Both the position numbers and the translations under genes were made by a program. This document shows positions 1 through 9,032 of a stretch of DNA of 64,000 bases, one piece after another (positions within the stretch are counted from its first letter, which is position 1; every line of letters begins with the position of its first letter). The notes under the pieces were generated by a model. The model did no database searches. It was not told the DNA's origin and saw nothing but the letters and a program-made list of their open reading frames with translations. Source of the stretch: Cupriavidus sp. D39 (GTDB lineage: Bacteria; Pseudomonadota; Gammaproteobacteria; Burkholderiales; Burkholderiaceae); the NCBI RefSeq assembly GCF_026627925.1, contig NZ_JAPNLE010000005.1, forward strand, positions 40,191 to 104,190. Reading direction: 5' to 3'.

Positions 1-2
1 GG

Positions 3-314
3 GAGGAGTATGAGCGCATCGGCCTCAACGACCAGCAGATCGAGCTCATTGCCCAAGGCGTGAAGAAGCAGGATTACTTCTACATGTCCCCGTTGGGGCG
101 GCGCCGGTTCCGCCTTGGGCTTGGCCCGGTGACTCTGGCCTTCGTGGGCGTCAGCGGCACCGAGGATATTGATCACGCGCGGCGCATCCTTGCCTCGGGT
201 ACGCGGAACTTCGGCGCTGAGTGGCTGCGCCACTGCTCCACGGCAAAGGTAGAGTGGGGCGATGGTCTTGCGGAATGGGCTTCGCTGCTGGAGAACCGTC
301 AAGCTGCGGCTTAA
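3..314 (+). CDS. trbE: TrbE/VirB4 secretion ATPase, C-terminal fragment
   Basis: The frame is open from the left edge, so this is only the last ~103 residues. The segment SPLGRRRFRLGLGPVTLAFV, followed by a GVSG turn and a WL motif, matches the C-terminal end of VirB4-family ATPases of conjugative type IV secretion systems, which power pilus assembly and substrate transfer at the inner membrane. The Walker motifs lie outside the window. The position just upstream of trbJ-trbL-trbF-trbG-trbI fits trbE in a Tn4371/Ti-like trb operon. The GTG at 60 is internal and is not the true start. Confidence 0.85.
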   Translation, partial: EEYERIGLNDQQIELIAQGVKKQDYFYMSPLGRRRFRLGLGPVTLAFVGVSGTEDIDHARRILASGTRNFGAEWLRHCSTAKVEWGDGLAEWASLLENRQAAA

Positions 315-319
315 GATTC

Positions 320-335
320 TGATATTGTAATATCA
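320..335. promoter_or_regulatory. AT-rich palindrome TGATATTGTAATATCA
   Basis: Seven-base inverted arms (TGATATT / AATATCA) surround a GT centre. It lies between trbE and the next small gene. A close relative, AATATTGCAATATC, lies at 8071-8084 before the partition operon, and an AT-rich dyad lies at 17711-17738 before virD4. It is probably an operator; the cognate regulator is not known. The ribbon-helix-helix protein at 8099 is a candidate. Confidence 0.45.
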
Positions 336-374
336 CTATTAAGTGATATAATTAAAGCAACTAGGGAGGTTGAT

Positions 375-560
375 ATGACGACGTTGTTTCTCCTCGTTTT
401 GGTTGTGGCGGGTCCGCTTGTCGGCGTGGCTGCTGGGCTCTTTGGCGGGCTGGTCGGCTTTACCGGCGGACTCGCCTTCCGGGCTGCTCGTGCTGCTGCT
501 CGCGCCGTTGTGCGCGCGGCACGCGAACGGCGCCATCAAATAGCGCTTAGGCAGCATTAG
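375..560 (+). CDS. small membrane protein between trbE and trbJ
   Basis: A 61-residue protein with a good ribosome site (GGGAGG, 7 bases before ATG). Residues 1-40 are a hydrophobic Gly/Ala/Val-rich stretch that probably spans the inner membrane once or twice. The tail is short and very basic (RAARAAARAVVRAARERRH), as expected for a cytoplasmic end. It lies in the transfer operon, so a structural or entry-exclusion role is conceivable, but I do not recognise a family. Confidence 0.55.
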   Translation: MTTLFLLVLVVAGPLVGVAAGLFGGLVGFTGGLAFRAARAAARAVVRAARERRHQIALRQH

Positions 561-593
561 GCTGCGCCGACTCATCCCTCAAGGTAAAAGAGC

Positions 594-1211
594 ATGAAGA
601 GCATTTCGCATGTTTTCGGCCTGGCCGTGATGGTCATGACGAGCATCGCGGCGTCTGCCACATTCGCCGCCACCCCTTTCGTACCTGGTCCTTCAACCAT
701 TACGGTTGCGAACCAGACTCTAGGGTGCGCCGGACGCACGCCCGTCGTAACGCTCAACCTCTTGGTGAACCCAGAAGACGCGGGGAGGCCAGGGCTCATA
801 TATGTCGGGGTTCATGACCCCCAGCAAATGCAGGCCGCGCTGCTGAACCAAGATTCGGCTTGGGAGGCATTCACGGGCGCCGCCCTGATCCCTCACATTG
901 TTCGTCGCGATGGGCTTTCGTCGGTCCGGCTGAACATTCCCCTGTCGAGCTCACCGAGCTATCAGGGCTGGAGTCTTTACGTCGGCTATGGCGCCTTGAC
1001 GCTCGCTAGCGAGGCAATGGTCCAGAAAGCGGTGGTGGCTGTCGCTGGCGTGAAAGCACGGTATCCGGATCGCCCGGTCCCTGCGGTTGATGAGGACCAT
1101 TTCAAACGGTCCCTGATCCAGGAGGATATGCGCAAGAACACCAAATACCGGTTTGTGCGCGCATTCACGCCTGAGCTCATGTCGATATGTGAACCCCTAG
1201 GAGGAAACTGA
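594..1211 (+). CDS. exported protein of unknown function in the trb operon
   Basis: A 205-residue protein starting with a typical signal peptide (MKS..., hydrophobic core, cleavage after ATFA near residue 25). The mature part has two cysteines (near residues 44 and 199) that could form a periplasmic disulfide. The N-terminal half looks beta-rich. The stop codon overlaps the start of trbJ by one base (TGATG), so the two are probably translationally coupled. No family recognised. Location suggests a periplasmic accessory of the secretion channel, possibly pilus-related. Confidence 0.7.
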   Translation: MKSISHVFGLAVMVMTSIAASATFAATPFVPGPSTITVANQTLGCAGRTPVVTLNLLVNPEDAGRPGLIYVGVHDPQQMQAALLNQDSAWEAFTGAALIPHIVRRDGLSSVRLNIPLSSSPSYQGWSLYVGYGALTLASEAMVQKAVVAVAGVKARYPDRPVPAVDEDHFKRSLIQEDMRKNTKYRFVRAFTPELMSICEPLGGN

Positions 1212-1954
1212 TGAAGAATCTGAAAATCATGTGTGCAGCAGGAGTTTTGCTGCTGTCGAGCGTCACGTCGAACGTCGCTCAGGCTGGGGCCGTTGTTGGC
1301 GCCACGGAGCCCACGCAGATTCTCAACAATCTGCAACTGGTCCTGGCCTATGCCGAACAGGCCCAGACGAGTGCCAACACGATGAACCAGTACGCGGCGA
1401 TGCTGAAGAACCTCGAGCGCATGACGCCGAGCAGCTTGCTCGATTCAGCAGCGCAGCAGCTTTTTGTCGACAAGAACATGTCGCAGGCGTTCAGCGATCT
1501 GCGAAACATCTATTCGAAGGGCCAGCAGACGGCCTACTCGCTCGCGTCGGTGAATCAGCAGTTTAAGAGCAACCACCCCGGATACGGCGGGGCCGTGGAC
1601 TTCTCCTCGGCCTACAGGAACTGGTCGGATTCATCGCTCTCGGCAGCAAAGAACGCGATCAAGTTGGTCACTGCCCACTCGGAGAATTTCGCCACCGAAG
1701 AGGGGATGATGAACGAACTGGCCTTTAAGTCGCAGACGGCTGCAGGTCAACTGCAAGCCGCACAGGCCGGCGCCGCGATCAGTCTGCAGATGGTGGGGCA
1801 GATGCAGAAACTCCGCCAGGTGGCACTCGCGCAGGTGCAGAGCCAGAACGAGTTCGCCGCGGCGGCGCAAAGCGAGAAGGACGCGCAACAGTTGGGCGTG
1901 GAGAAAGCGTTTGGCGGTGTTGCATCCAAGTCCGTGAAGGGCCAGGCCAACTAG
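1211..1954 (+). CDS. trbJ: TrbJ / VirB5-like conjugal transfer protein
   Basis: A 247-residue secreted protein: signal peptide to about residue 25 (cleavage after AQA), then GATEPTQILNNLQLVLAYAE, which is the characteristic opening of mature TrbJ. The rest is helical and coiled-coil, rich in Gln and Ala. TrbJ is the VirB5-like minor pilus component involved in mating-pair contact. It precedes a TrbK-like lipoprotein and trbL, the usual order. The last ~20 residues (EKAFGGVASKSV...) closely resemble the tail of the next gene product. Confidence 0.88.
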   Translation: MKNLKIMCAAGVLLLSSVTSNVAQAGAVVGATEPTQILNNLQLVLAYAEQAQTSANTMNQYAAMLKNLERMTPSSLLDSAAQQLFVDKNMSQAFSDLRNIYSKGQQTAYSLASVNQQFKSNHPGYGGAVDFSSAYRNWSDSSLSAAKNAIKLVTAHSENFATEEGMMNELAFKSQTAAGQLQAAQAGAAISLQMVGQMQKLRQVALAQVQSQNEFAAAAQSEKDAQQLGVEKAFGGVASKSVKGQAN

Positions 1955-1964
1955 GAAAACTCAT

Positions 1965-2150
1965 ATGCGAAACAAGTTCGTTGTGCCCCTCCTCATTGTT
2001 TTTGCGCTGTGCGCCGGCTGTAGTCAGAAAGACAGCCACCCGACGCGGAGCGCGGGCGCTGCGGACGCTTCCCGCTCGTCTGGCGACGTGGCCATTGACA
2101 AGGCGTTCGGAGGCATCAACAGCAACTCCGTGCGTAAATCCGATAACTGA
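1965..2150 (+). CDS. TrbK-like small lipoprotein, possible entry exclusion
   Basis: A 61-residue protein with a lipoprotein signal (hydrophobic core followed by CAGC lipobox, Cys at about 19). A small lipoprotein between trbJ and trbL is the position of TrbK, which blocks redundant entry of the same plasmid in IncP. Sequence identity to RP4 TrbK cannot be judged here. Its C-terminus (DKAFGGINSNSV...) mirrors the C-terminus of the TrbJ encoded just upstream, at the same distance from the stop. The shared tail may be a binding motif or a local duplication. Confidence 0.6.
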   Translation: MRNKFVVPLLIVFALCAGCSQKDSHPTRSAGAADASRSSGDVAIDKAFGGINSNSVRKSDN

Positions 2151-2167
2151 ACGTTAGGTGGCTCCCC

Positions 2168-4148
2168 ATGCAGTCAAGTTTCACGTCGACGGCCATCCGG
2201 CTGTTTCGTTATCTGGATGCGCTCCAGATAGCCTTTATTCGCGCTGTCTTGGAGCAGCCGAAGTGCAGGAAGGCTCTGCGGTTGGGCCTGCTGGTGGTGT
2301 TCCTGCTGTACATGGTTTCGCAGGTCACCGCGTCAGCCGACGATTCCTTGCTGCAGTTGGACAAGATCGATGACAAGTTCCGGGGGCTGCAAAATGGTTG
2401 GTATTCCATCGTCAAGGGCTTTGCGATGGGGCTATTCTGGAAGCTCGCCCTGGTCGATTTTTGTTGGTCTACAGTAATATATGTATTAGATAAAAACGAG
2501 ATGCCAGAGATCTTGCACGCCCTTGTGCGGAAGATCTTCAATCTCGGATTCTTCTTCTCGCTGCTAAAGCTGTCCGACGAGTGGATTCCGGCAATCATCA
2601 AATCGTTTATCACGATCGGTAAGGCTGCTTCAAACGTCGGCGACCTCACGCCTGATGGCATCGTGAACAAGGGCCTCGATCTCGCACTGGGGTCCTTCCA
2701 GATGATCAAGTCGCTGGGGGCCTTCGACAAGATGGTCGTCGTCTTTCCCGTTACTTTCATGGCCCTGCTGATCTTCTTGGCATTCCTCTGGGTAGCGGCG
2801 CAGCTCTTGGTGACTTTGATCGAAAGCTACATCGCGATCGGCTTGGGCGTGATCTTGCTGGGGTTCGGCGGGTCGCGATGGACCACGGACTTCGCAACGA
2901 AGTATCTGCAATTCGCCGTGGGTACGGGGATCAAGTTGATGGTCCTCTACGCAATTGTCGGGGGGGACAGAGCCTGTTCGGCAGCCTGATGATCGATGCG
3001 GATCAGCTCATCAAGAGCTGCATGGTGGTCCTGGGTGTCGCGGGGATCTATACCTACCTCGCCATCAACGTGCCGCAGTTGGCCACGGCGATGATGTCCG
3101 GTAGCCCGAACCTCACGGCAGGCTCGCTAGCAGGAACAGCCGCGACGGTGGCAGGTGCAGCGGTGGGTGCTGGCGCTTTGGCTGCGACGGCGGGCGCTGC
3201 CGGCGTCGCCGGGGCCGTGGGCGGGGCTGCAGGGGCTGGAGGGTTGGCGCAGGCCCTCGGCGCAGGCCTGAGTTCGGCTGCCGACCACGGCAAGACGGGC
3301 TTGGCGGCTGCCGGTCACGCGGCTAAGGAGGTAGCTTCCCACGGATTGGGCCTGGCCACCGGTGCCGCTAGCGGCGCAGCGGGCTCCGCGAAGACCGCTT
3401 TTGCCGATAAGGTCGGTCAGTCCGCCGGCGGAAAGATTGCATCGAGTATCGAGGCGACGCGCGGCGGCAGTGTCCAGGGAGTGCCCGCGCCGGCCAATGC
3501 TGGTGGCGGGGCTGGGGCGGCGCCCGCCGGTGGCAATGCCGGCGGACATGGCCAGGCCCCGGGCGCTGAGCCGGCGCAGGACAGCGGCGCGCAAGCTGGC
3601 TCGAGCGGCGCTAGCGAGGGCGGCGATGCGGCTGCGGCAACGGCTGCATCGAGCCCAGCACCTGCCGCGGTGAGTCCTGCCGCGCAGAGTGCCAGCACTA
3701 GTGGGCCGGCAGGGAAGGCGGCTACGGCTCAGCCCGCTGCTGCCGGCCCCTCGGGCGCCGCTGCGGGGCCGTCAGGAGCCCCGGCTGCGGCCAGCGCGGT
3801 TGCGCCTGCAGCCAGCGCCGGCGGCCCCGCTGCTGCAGCGTCGAGCAGCGCCCCAACGGCTCCGTCGGCTCCTGCAGCCAACTCGCAAGCTGCCCCGACG
3901 CCACAACCTGCACAGGTAGCTGATAGTGCGGCTGCACCTGCGTCCGTTGGCGATGCTTCCAGCGTTGCGCTCTCCGCCGGTACCACGCCGACCGGGGATG
4001 CCGCCTCGGCTGCAGGCAATTCCGGTGGTCAGCAGGGAGAGCGCAAGCCCTCCGCTGGCGAGAGGATTCGCAACTGGAAGGCTATGTGCCGCAGGACGGC
4101 GCTGGCAGTGCCGCGATCAACATCAACATCGGCCACGCGCGCGACTGA
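2168..4148 (+). CDS. trbL: TrbL / VirB6-like channel protein (two apparent frame breaks)
   Basis: The N-terminal part has several membrane helices and the TrbL-like segment around GLGVILLGFGGSRWTTDFA. The frame breaks at a run of seven G (2960-2966). Reading eight G gives the continuous VGGGQSLFGSLMID. The protein then becomes an extremely Ala/Gly/Pro/Ser-rich tail (about residues 330-630). A second lost base near 4066-4071 restores the C-terminal end QLEGYVPQDGAGSA...GHARD, stopping at 4148, just before trbF. Without this correction the frame runs 42 bases into trbF. TrbL forms the inner-membrane part of the transfer channel. The long low-complexity tail is unusual in degree. About 660 residues when corrected. 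Confidence 0.82.
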
Positions 4149-4166
4149 TAAATATAGTGAGGATTC

Positions 4167-4931
4167 ATGCTCTGGCGTAAGAAGGCAGATCAGGGTGCCG
4201 CCGCAGTAGCGGACATCGACAATGTCGGAGCTGGCGCGGATAAGGCGCCGGCGAAAGCTAAGAAGAAGGGCCGCGATGCGGTGAATCCGTTCGTGGAGCA
4301 CCAGCGGCACCAGGACGATCGTTATATGAACCTGGCAAAGGCGAAGGCAAACTGGCAAGTCGCTTTCTGCATGCAGACGGCGCTGCTATCCATCTCGATA
4401 GCCTTCAACGGCTACGCACTGCTCAAGCCCAAATTTCAGCCCTACGTGGTTGTTCAAGACCAGATTGGGCACGTTGTGGCGGTGGGGCCGGTCGATCAGA
4501 GCAATCCCATCGACTCGCGCCGCATCATTCGTGGACAGACGATCGAATGGGTGGAGAATGCACGCGCCGTCATTGGCGATCTGAAGGCAGCGAAGAAGAA
4601 CTTTGACTGGGTATATGCGCGCGTGGCCGCCGGTTCGCCGGCCAAGAAGAAGCTTGATGAATTCTATCGGCAACGAGAGCCATACAAGACCGCAGCCACC
4701 TCAAGCGCCGTTGCAGTCGTCACTCTGGCTCTCCCCATCGGAGGCAACACGTGGGATCTGGAGTGGACTGAGGAATGGCGCAATCTCCAGGGAGAGGTTC
4801 TCAGGAAGGAACGCTGGAAGGTGAAGCTGACGTACGCCATCGTCGCGCAAGACTCGGAAGAGAACATTCGCCGGAATCCTGCCGGCTACATGGTCACTGA
4901 CTTCTCCTGGTCGAAGCAAAGTGGGATTTGA
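4167..4931 (+). CDS. trbF: TrbF / VirB8-like inner-membrane protein
   Basis: A 254-residue bitopic protein: basic cytoplasmic N-terminus (~75 residues, with VNPFVEHQRHQDDRYMNLAK typical of TrbF), one membrane helix at about 70-90, and a periplasmic NTF2-like VirB8 domain ending in the segment around GYMVTDFSWSKQ. It is an assembly factor that nucleates the secretion channel. The start ATG has a GAGGA ribosome site eight bases upstream. It is followed closely by trbG. Confidence 0.88.
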   Translation: MLWRKKADQGAAAVADIDNVGAGADKAPAKAKKKGRDAVNPFVEHQRHQDDRYMNLAKAKANWQVAFCMQTALLSISIAFNGYALLKPKFQPYVVVQDQIGHVVAVGPVDQSNPIDSRRIIRGQTIEWVENARAVIGDLKAAKKNFDWVYARVAAGSPAKKKLDEFYRQREPYKTAATSSAVAVVTLALPIGGNTWDLEWTEEWRNLQGEVLRKERWKVKLTYAIVAQDSEENIRRNPAGYMVTDFSWSKQSGI

Positions 4932-4938
4932 GGCAAAC

Positions 4939-5826
4939 ATGATCGTGAAAAAGCAGATTCTCGTAGCGCTGGCTGTCGCTTTGTTGTCGTCGGTGGCCGG
5001 CGCCGGCACCAGCAAGAAATTTCTGACGTTGGAAGACGCTGCACTGGCGCAAGCTAAGAAATGGCAGCAGACGGGGGTTGCAAAGCCCATCATGTCGGAC
5101 GATGGGAAAGTGCTCTATCCATTCGGCCAGTACATGCCGACGATCACGTGTGCGCCCATGCGTGCGTGCGACGTCGAGCTCGAGCCGGGTGAGAATGTGA
5201 GCGGCAAGCCAATGCTCGGCGACTCCGCCAGGTGGCTACTCTCCAAGGCCCAATCTGGATCAGGTGAGAAGCGCGTGACTCATATCGTTGTGAAGCCGAC
5301 GGACACAGGTTTGGAAACGAACATGATCGTCACTACCGATCGGCGCACGTACCACATGCGTCTTTACTCAAGCGCAAACGACCGGGATTATATGAACCGG
5401 GCGGGCTTCTACTATCCGCAGGACATCGTTGACGAGTGGAACGATGCTGAGCAAACCGCGCAGAAGCGAGCCAGGGAAGAAGGCACCCGCGTCGTCGCGG
5501 ATCTTCCCCCTACGTCAGTCGAAAAGCTCGATTTCGGCTACAGCGTCGACGGTGACAAAACGCTCTTCAATCCTACGCGAGTCTTCAACGATGGGACGCG
5601 GACCTATATTCAAATGCCCGAGCAAATGAAGTCGGCGGAGGCGCCGGTGCTTCTGCTGCTCGATCGCGAGGACAAGCCGCAGATTGTCAACTACCGTGTC
5701 AAGGACGCCTATTACATCGTGGACAAGCTGTTCGACCGCGCCATGCTGGTCGTCGGTGTCGACTCGAACCAGAGCAAAGTGACGATCACATGGAACAAGG
5801 CCCCGAAACGCGGCCTGTTCTGGTAA
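4939..5826 (+). CDS. trbG: TrbG / VirB9-like outer-membrane complex protein
   Basis: A signal peptide starts at this ATG (MIVKKQILVALAVALLSSVAGAG). An in-frame GTG lies six codons earlier, but the signal peptide and spacing favour 4939. The body carries the VirB9 signature: FGQ near the mature N-terminus, the TITCAPMRACDVELEPGE block, and LPPTSVEKLDFGYSVDG before the beta-sandwich domain. Together with TrbI (VirB10) it forms the channel core spanning the periplasm. The stop lies 10 bases before trbI. Confidence 0.9.
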   Translation: MIVKKQILVALAVALLSSVAGAGTSKKFLTLEDAALAQAKKWQQTGVAKPIMSDDGKVLYPFGQYMPTITCAPMRACDVELEPGENVSGKPMLGDSARWLLSKAQSGSGEKRVTHIVVKPTDTGLETNMIVTTDRRTYHMRLYSSANDRDYMNRAGFYYPQDIVDEWNDAEQTAQKRAREEGTRVVADLPPTSVEKLDFGYSVDGDKTLFNPTRVFNDGTRTYIQMPEQMKSAEAPVLLLLDREDKPQIVNYRVKDAYYIVDKLFDRAMLVVGVDSNQSKVTITWNKAPKRGLFW

Positions 5827-5836
5827 GGGCGCACCC

Positions 5837-7237
5837 ATGGCAAAAGCAGAAGCCACTAGCGATCCGTTCGCATCGCCGGACTCCGTTCCTCTGAAGGGAA
5901 AGGTTACTGGCATCACCAAGTTGTCTCGCAAGGCAAAATTACTCATGTCGATGGCCGCCGTTGGCACGGTGGCGGGCATTGTCTTTTCCATCATGACCGT
6001 GGGGGATGACACTGCTCCGGTTGCCTCGAGTGACCCGAATGCGAGCGATCAAGCCAAGGCAAAAGGCATGGAACTCGCTCGGGCGGACGGCAACGCGGAC
6101 GAGATACCCGATGGGCAAGCGTCAGCCGTCGCGGACAAGCTGGGAGTGGATACATCGCTGGGCGGCGGCATCCAAGTGGGGCCCGCCGAAGTCGGCACCG
6201 CAAAAAGTGGCGATGCGGTGAAGCTCCCGGAGACGAACGGTGCACCTGGCAAGCAAGGGGAGGCTACGCCGATCGTGCCGGCCCCAGGGCAGGGCGCAGC
6301 GCCGGCTCAGCCGGCTGAAACAAGCGAACAGGCGGCGGCACGTCGGGCGCGAGACGAGCGGGACGAAAAGACCCGTCAGGCTCGGGCTGCATCCATTGAA
6401 AGCTCGGGCGCTGCCGAAGGTGTCACGGGCGGTGCAGGGGCGGCCAATGCTCAAATTGCCAATGCCGTTTCTCAAGCTGCCGCAGCGTTAGCGGGGCAAG
6501 GTAAGCCTGGTACAGGCCTTGCTGGACTAGGCTTGAACGGGCAACAAGAACAAGACGACGTGAACAAGCAGATCCGCAAGGAATCGTTCTTGCGGGATGC
6601 CAGCGCGAGCTCTGGAAGTACCTACCTGCAGGAAACGAAGCAGAAGCCGCTCGGCGTGTACGAAGTTAAGGCGGGCTGGAACATTCCTATGGTGCTGGAA
6701 TGCGGCATCAATTCGGACCTGCCGGGGCAGACTTGCGCGAGGGTGAGTGAGAATGTCTACGATACGGTGTCTGGTCGTCACCTTCTCATTCCGCAGGGGA
6801 CAAAGGCGATCGGCATGTATGACAGCCGGATTGCTGTTGGCCAAAGTCGTCTGCTGGTCGTCTGGAATCGGCTGATCTTTCCCGATGGGACAAGCTTCGT
6901 CATACAGGGCATGCCGGGTACTGACGGCGCGGGGAACGCAGGTTTCGACGGAGACGTGAATAACCACTACGCTCGAATTTTCTTGGGGGCCGGGATGATG
7001 AGTTTGGTGTCTGCAGGCGCCCAACTCTCGCAGCCGCAGCAGTCGTCAACGAATGGCACCGCTCCTTCGGCGCAGCAGACGATCGCCGCCGCTATGGGGC
7101 AGCAGCTGGCTCAGGTAAGCGGTGCCATGATCCAGCGGAACATGCAGATCCAGCCAACTATTACGCAGATGCCCGGATACCGCTTCAATGTCACGCTCAC
7201 TCGCGACATGTTGTTCCCAGCCCCTTACGGGCGTTGA
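5837..7237 (+). CDS. trbI: TrbI / VirB10-like channel protein
   Basis: A 466-residue protein with a short cytoplasmic N-terminus, one membrane helix (about 36-55), a long flexible Pro/Ala/Gln linker (about 60-250), and a C-terminal VirB10 beta-barrel domain (KAGWNIPMVLECGINSDLPG, then LIPQGTKAIGMYDSRIAVGQ). It senses ATP use and bridges both membranes. It is the last gene of the secretion operon, followed by a terminator at 7262. Confidence 0.92.
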   Translation: MAKAEATSDPFASPDSVPLKGKVTGITKLSRKAKLLMSMAAVGTVAGIVFSIMTVGDDTAPVASSDPNASDQAKAKGMELARADGNADEIPDGQASAVADKLGVDTSLGGGIQVGPAEVGTAKSGDAVKLPETNGAPGKQGEATPIVPAPGQGAAPAQPAETSEQAAARRARDERDEKTRQARAASIESSGAAEGVTGGAGAANAQIANAVSQAAAALAGQGKPGTGLAGLGLNGQQEQDDVNKQIRKESFLRDASASSGSTYLQETKQKPLGVYEVKAGWNIPMVLECGINSDLPGQTCARVSENVYDTVSGRHLLIPQGTKAIGMYDSRIAVGQSRLLVVWNRLIFPDGTSFVIQGMPGTDGAGNAGFDGDVNNHYARIFLGAGMMSLVSAGAQLSQPQQSSTNGTAPSAQQTIAAAMGQQLAQVSGAMIQRNMQIQPTITQMPGYRFNVTLTRDMLFPAPYGR

Positions 7238-7261
7238 GTGCCCTTTCCCAGGCGAATCTGG

Positions 7262-7291
7262 AGCCCCACGCGGTTGTAGTGGGGCTTTTTT
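7262..7291 (+). terminator. rho-independent terminator after trbI
   Basis: An eight-base stem (AGCCCCAC / GTGGGGCT) with a nine-base loop is followed by six T. It closes the trb operon. Confidence 0.9.
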
Positions 7292-7388
7292 ACGTCGGCT
7301 TTTTCGTGCCATTCTTTTAGTATCAGCTACAATCACAAAGAAAAAGTCATAGGGAATATCCACTGGGGGGTGGGGGCAATCATAAAAT

Positions 7389-7933
7389 ATGAAAGCTGAT
7401 AAAAATAGCCGCGCGCGGTCTGCTACGAAGACCGCAACACGACGTGACGTTTCAAGCGCTCGCACACCACGAAAGGCCATCTCAGCGCCGGCGCCTGCGA
7501 GCGTTCCTGAACCGGCAAATATCGTGCGGCCCAAGCGGCTTGGGCGTCCGCGAACGCGCCTCGAGGAGCCGAAGGTCGTGCCTACCCGATGTCCGGAGAA
7601 CATGTACACATACTTGAAGATGATCGCCCCCTTGAGTGGCGCTCGTTGACCGGAATGTTTCAAGACATGATGACCCGATTCCTGGCTACGGAACCATGGA
7701 AACACGGCCTCCTTTGGCGCAAGCCGCGCACGGCGCTGACGTTTCAGGATGGAGTCGCGGGCCGCACAGGTTGGGAGCAGGTGAACATTCAGCTTCCGCC
7801 GGACCTAGCTGAGCAAGTGGAGCATGCATCAAGGGGCGTGGGCGTATCGAAGGCCGCATTTTGCTACACGGCTATGTTCTGGTGGATTCAGTACATTTAT
7901 CCGCCAAAAGCCGTCAAGCGTCTGTCGCAGTAA
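7389..7933 (+). CDS. small DNA-binding-like protein (frame break at 7627-7631)
   Basis: Two open frames join if the C5 run at 7627-7631 is read as C6, giving ~181 residues through IAPLEWRSLTGMFQDMM. The N-terminus is very basic and disordered (KADKNSRARSATKTATRR), followed by RPKRLGRPRTRLEEPK, which resembles an AT-hook. The C-terminal part (VNIQLPPDLAEQVEHASRG, then VSKAAFCYTAMFWW) has the strand-helix-helix pattern of ribbon-helix-helix proteins. It lies between the trb terminator and the partition operon, so a regulatory or partition role is likely. No exact family recognised. Confidence 0.55.
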
Positions 7934-7968
7934 GTTCTGTTTTCCCGACTTTAGCGCCACGCGGCCTT

Positions 7969-7984
7969 TTTCCAACGTAAGAAA
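7969..7984. promoter_or_regulatory. operator copy TTTCCAACGTAAGAAA
   Basis: An imperfect copy of the window-wide palindrome (TTTCCAACGT half conserved, right half AAGAAA). It lies about 115 bases before the ribbon-helix-helix-parA-parB operon. Confidence 0.6.
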
Positions 7985-8070
7985 TTCGGGCCCGAGCCGG
8001 GCCCGTTTGACCGGCGTAGAGTGCAATAAAAATATCAAAAAAACCGTTGCGCCCAAGAGTCGGCTATCAT

Positions 8071-8084
8071 AATATTGCAATATC
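8071..8084. promoter_or_regulatory. AT-rich palindrome AATATTGCAATATC before the partition operon
   Basis: The core ATATTGCAATAT is a perfect 12-base palindrome ending 15 bases before the GTG start at 8099. It is placed where an autorepressor of a par operon would bind. Confidence 0.55.
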
Positions 8085-8098
8085 GCAGGAGCGTAAAT

Positions 8099-8287
8099 GT
8101 GACTGAAGAGAAGAAGCCCACGCTGGTTCGATTGCCCGTCGAGTTCCGCAAGGAACTATTGGACGAGAGTGCGGCGCAGACCCGTGAACGCGGGCAAACC
8201 GTGTCGATTCCCCAATTGGTTGTTGAACTGGCCAAAGAAGCTTGGGAGGCGCGGCGAGCCCGGAAACCAGGACAGGACAATGGCTAA
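8099..8287 (+). CDS. ribbon-helix-helix protein, probable par operon autoregulator
   Basis: GTG start with CAGGAG ribosome site; an upstream in-frame TTG at 8075 lies inside the palindrome and is unlikely. The 62-residue product has the ribbon-helix-helix pattern (PTLVRLPVEFRKELLDESA, then VSIPQLVVELAKEAWEARR). Its stop overlaps the parA start, so the two are co-translated. Small ribbon-helix-helix proteins beside parA often serve as operon repressors or centromere binders (ParG, omega, CopG types). Which role applies here is inference. Confidence 0.65.
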   Translation: MTEEKKPTLVRLPVEFRKELLDESAAQTRERGQTVSIPQLVVELAKEAWEARRARKPGQDNG

Positions 8288-9020
8288 ATTGATCACCGTC
8301 ATCAACAACAAGGGCGGAGTCGGGAAAACGACCATCGCATGCCATCTCGCTTTCGCCTCGGGGGAAGCAGGCAAGAGGACCCTGTTGTGTGACTTCGATA
8401 CGCAAGGGAACGCTGGTCAGTTTCTGACCAAAGACCTGCAGATCACGAAGCGTCGCGGCGGCTCGGAACAGCTTTTTGAGCAGGCGGAGCTACAATACAC
8501 CCCCGCTTGGGTGGACAACATTCAACTGTTGCATGGGCATGGATACCTGCAAGAGTTGGATTCGCGCGGTGACGAGCTCAGCGAACTGGCGATCCGGAAG
8601 CGTGGTGAGATCCGCAAGCTTCCGTTCGACTACGTGATTTTCGACACGCCGCCGGCGCTCGGTCCGCGGCAGACCGCTCCGTTGTTCTGGTCGGACCTGG
8701 CCGTCGTGATTGTTGAGCCTCAGCTTACCTCGTTGACTGGGATGGCCGATGTCTTCAAGAACATCCAGGACGCGCGGAAGCGCAATCCGAGCCTGCAGGT
8801 GCAGGTGGTAATCAACCGATACACCAAGGCGTCGTCGTCGCAAAAGAAGGTGCGTGCGGAGCTCGAGCAAAAGTTCGGCAAGATGATTGTGGGCGAGTTC
8901 ACGACGCGCGTCGCGGTGTCCGATGCGCTGGCCAACTACCAGCCGGTGTGGCGGTTCGCGAAGGACAAGAAATTGAACGCCGCCTGGAAAGATTTTTCCG
9001 GGCGTGTGTTGGGACTTTAA
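8280..9020 (+). CDS. parA: ParA-family partition ATPase
   Basis: ATG at 8280 gives a 246-residue protein with the deviant Walker A at residues 9-17 (NKGGVGKTT), the CDFDTQGN motif at about 38-45 and a Walker B-like VIFDTPPALG. It lacks the N-terminal DNA-binding extension, so it is the short ParA/IncC2/Soj-like type. The upstream small gene probably supplies regulation. parB follows after 12 bases. It moves plasmid copies on the nucleoid. Confidence 0.92.
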   Translation: MAKLITVINNKGGVGKTTIACHLAFASGEAGKRTLLCDFDTQGNAGQFLTKDLQITKRRGGSEQLFEQAELQYTPAWVDNIQLLHGHGYLQELDSRGDELSELAIRKRGEIRKLPFDYVIFDTPPALGPRQTAPLFWSDLAVVIVEPQLTSLTGMADVFKNIQDARKRNPSLQVQVVINRYTKASSSQKKVRAELEQKFGKMIVGEFTTRVAVSDALANYQPVWRFAKDKKLNAAWKDFSGRVLGL

Positions 9021-9032
9021 GGATAGGAAAAC

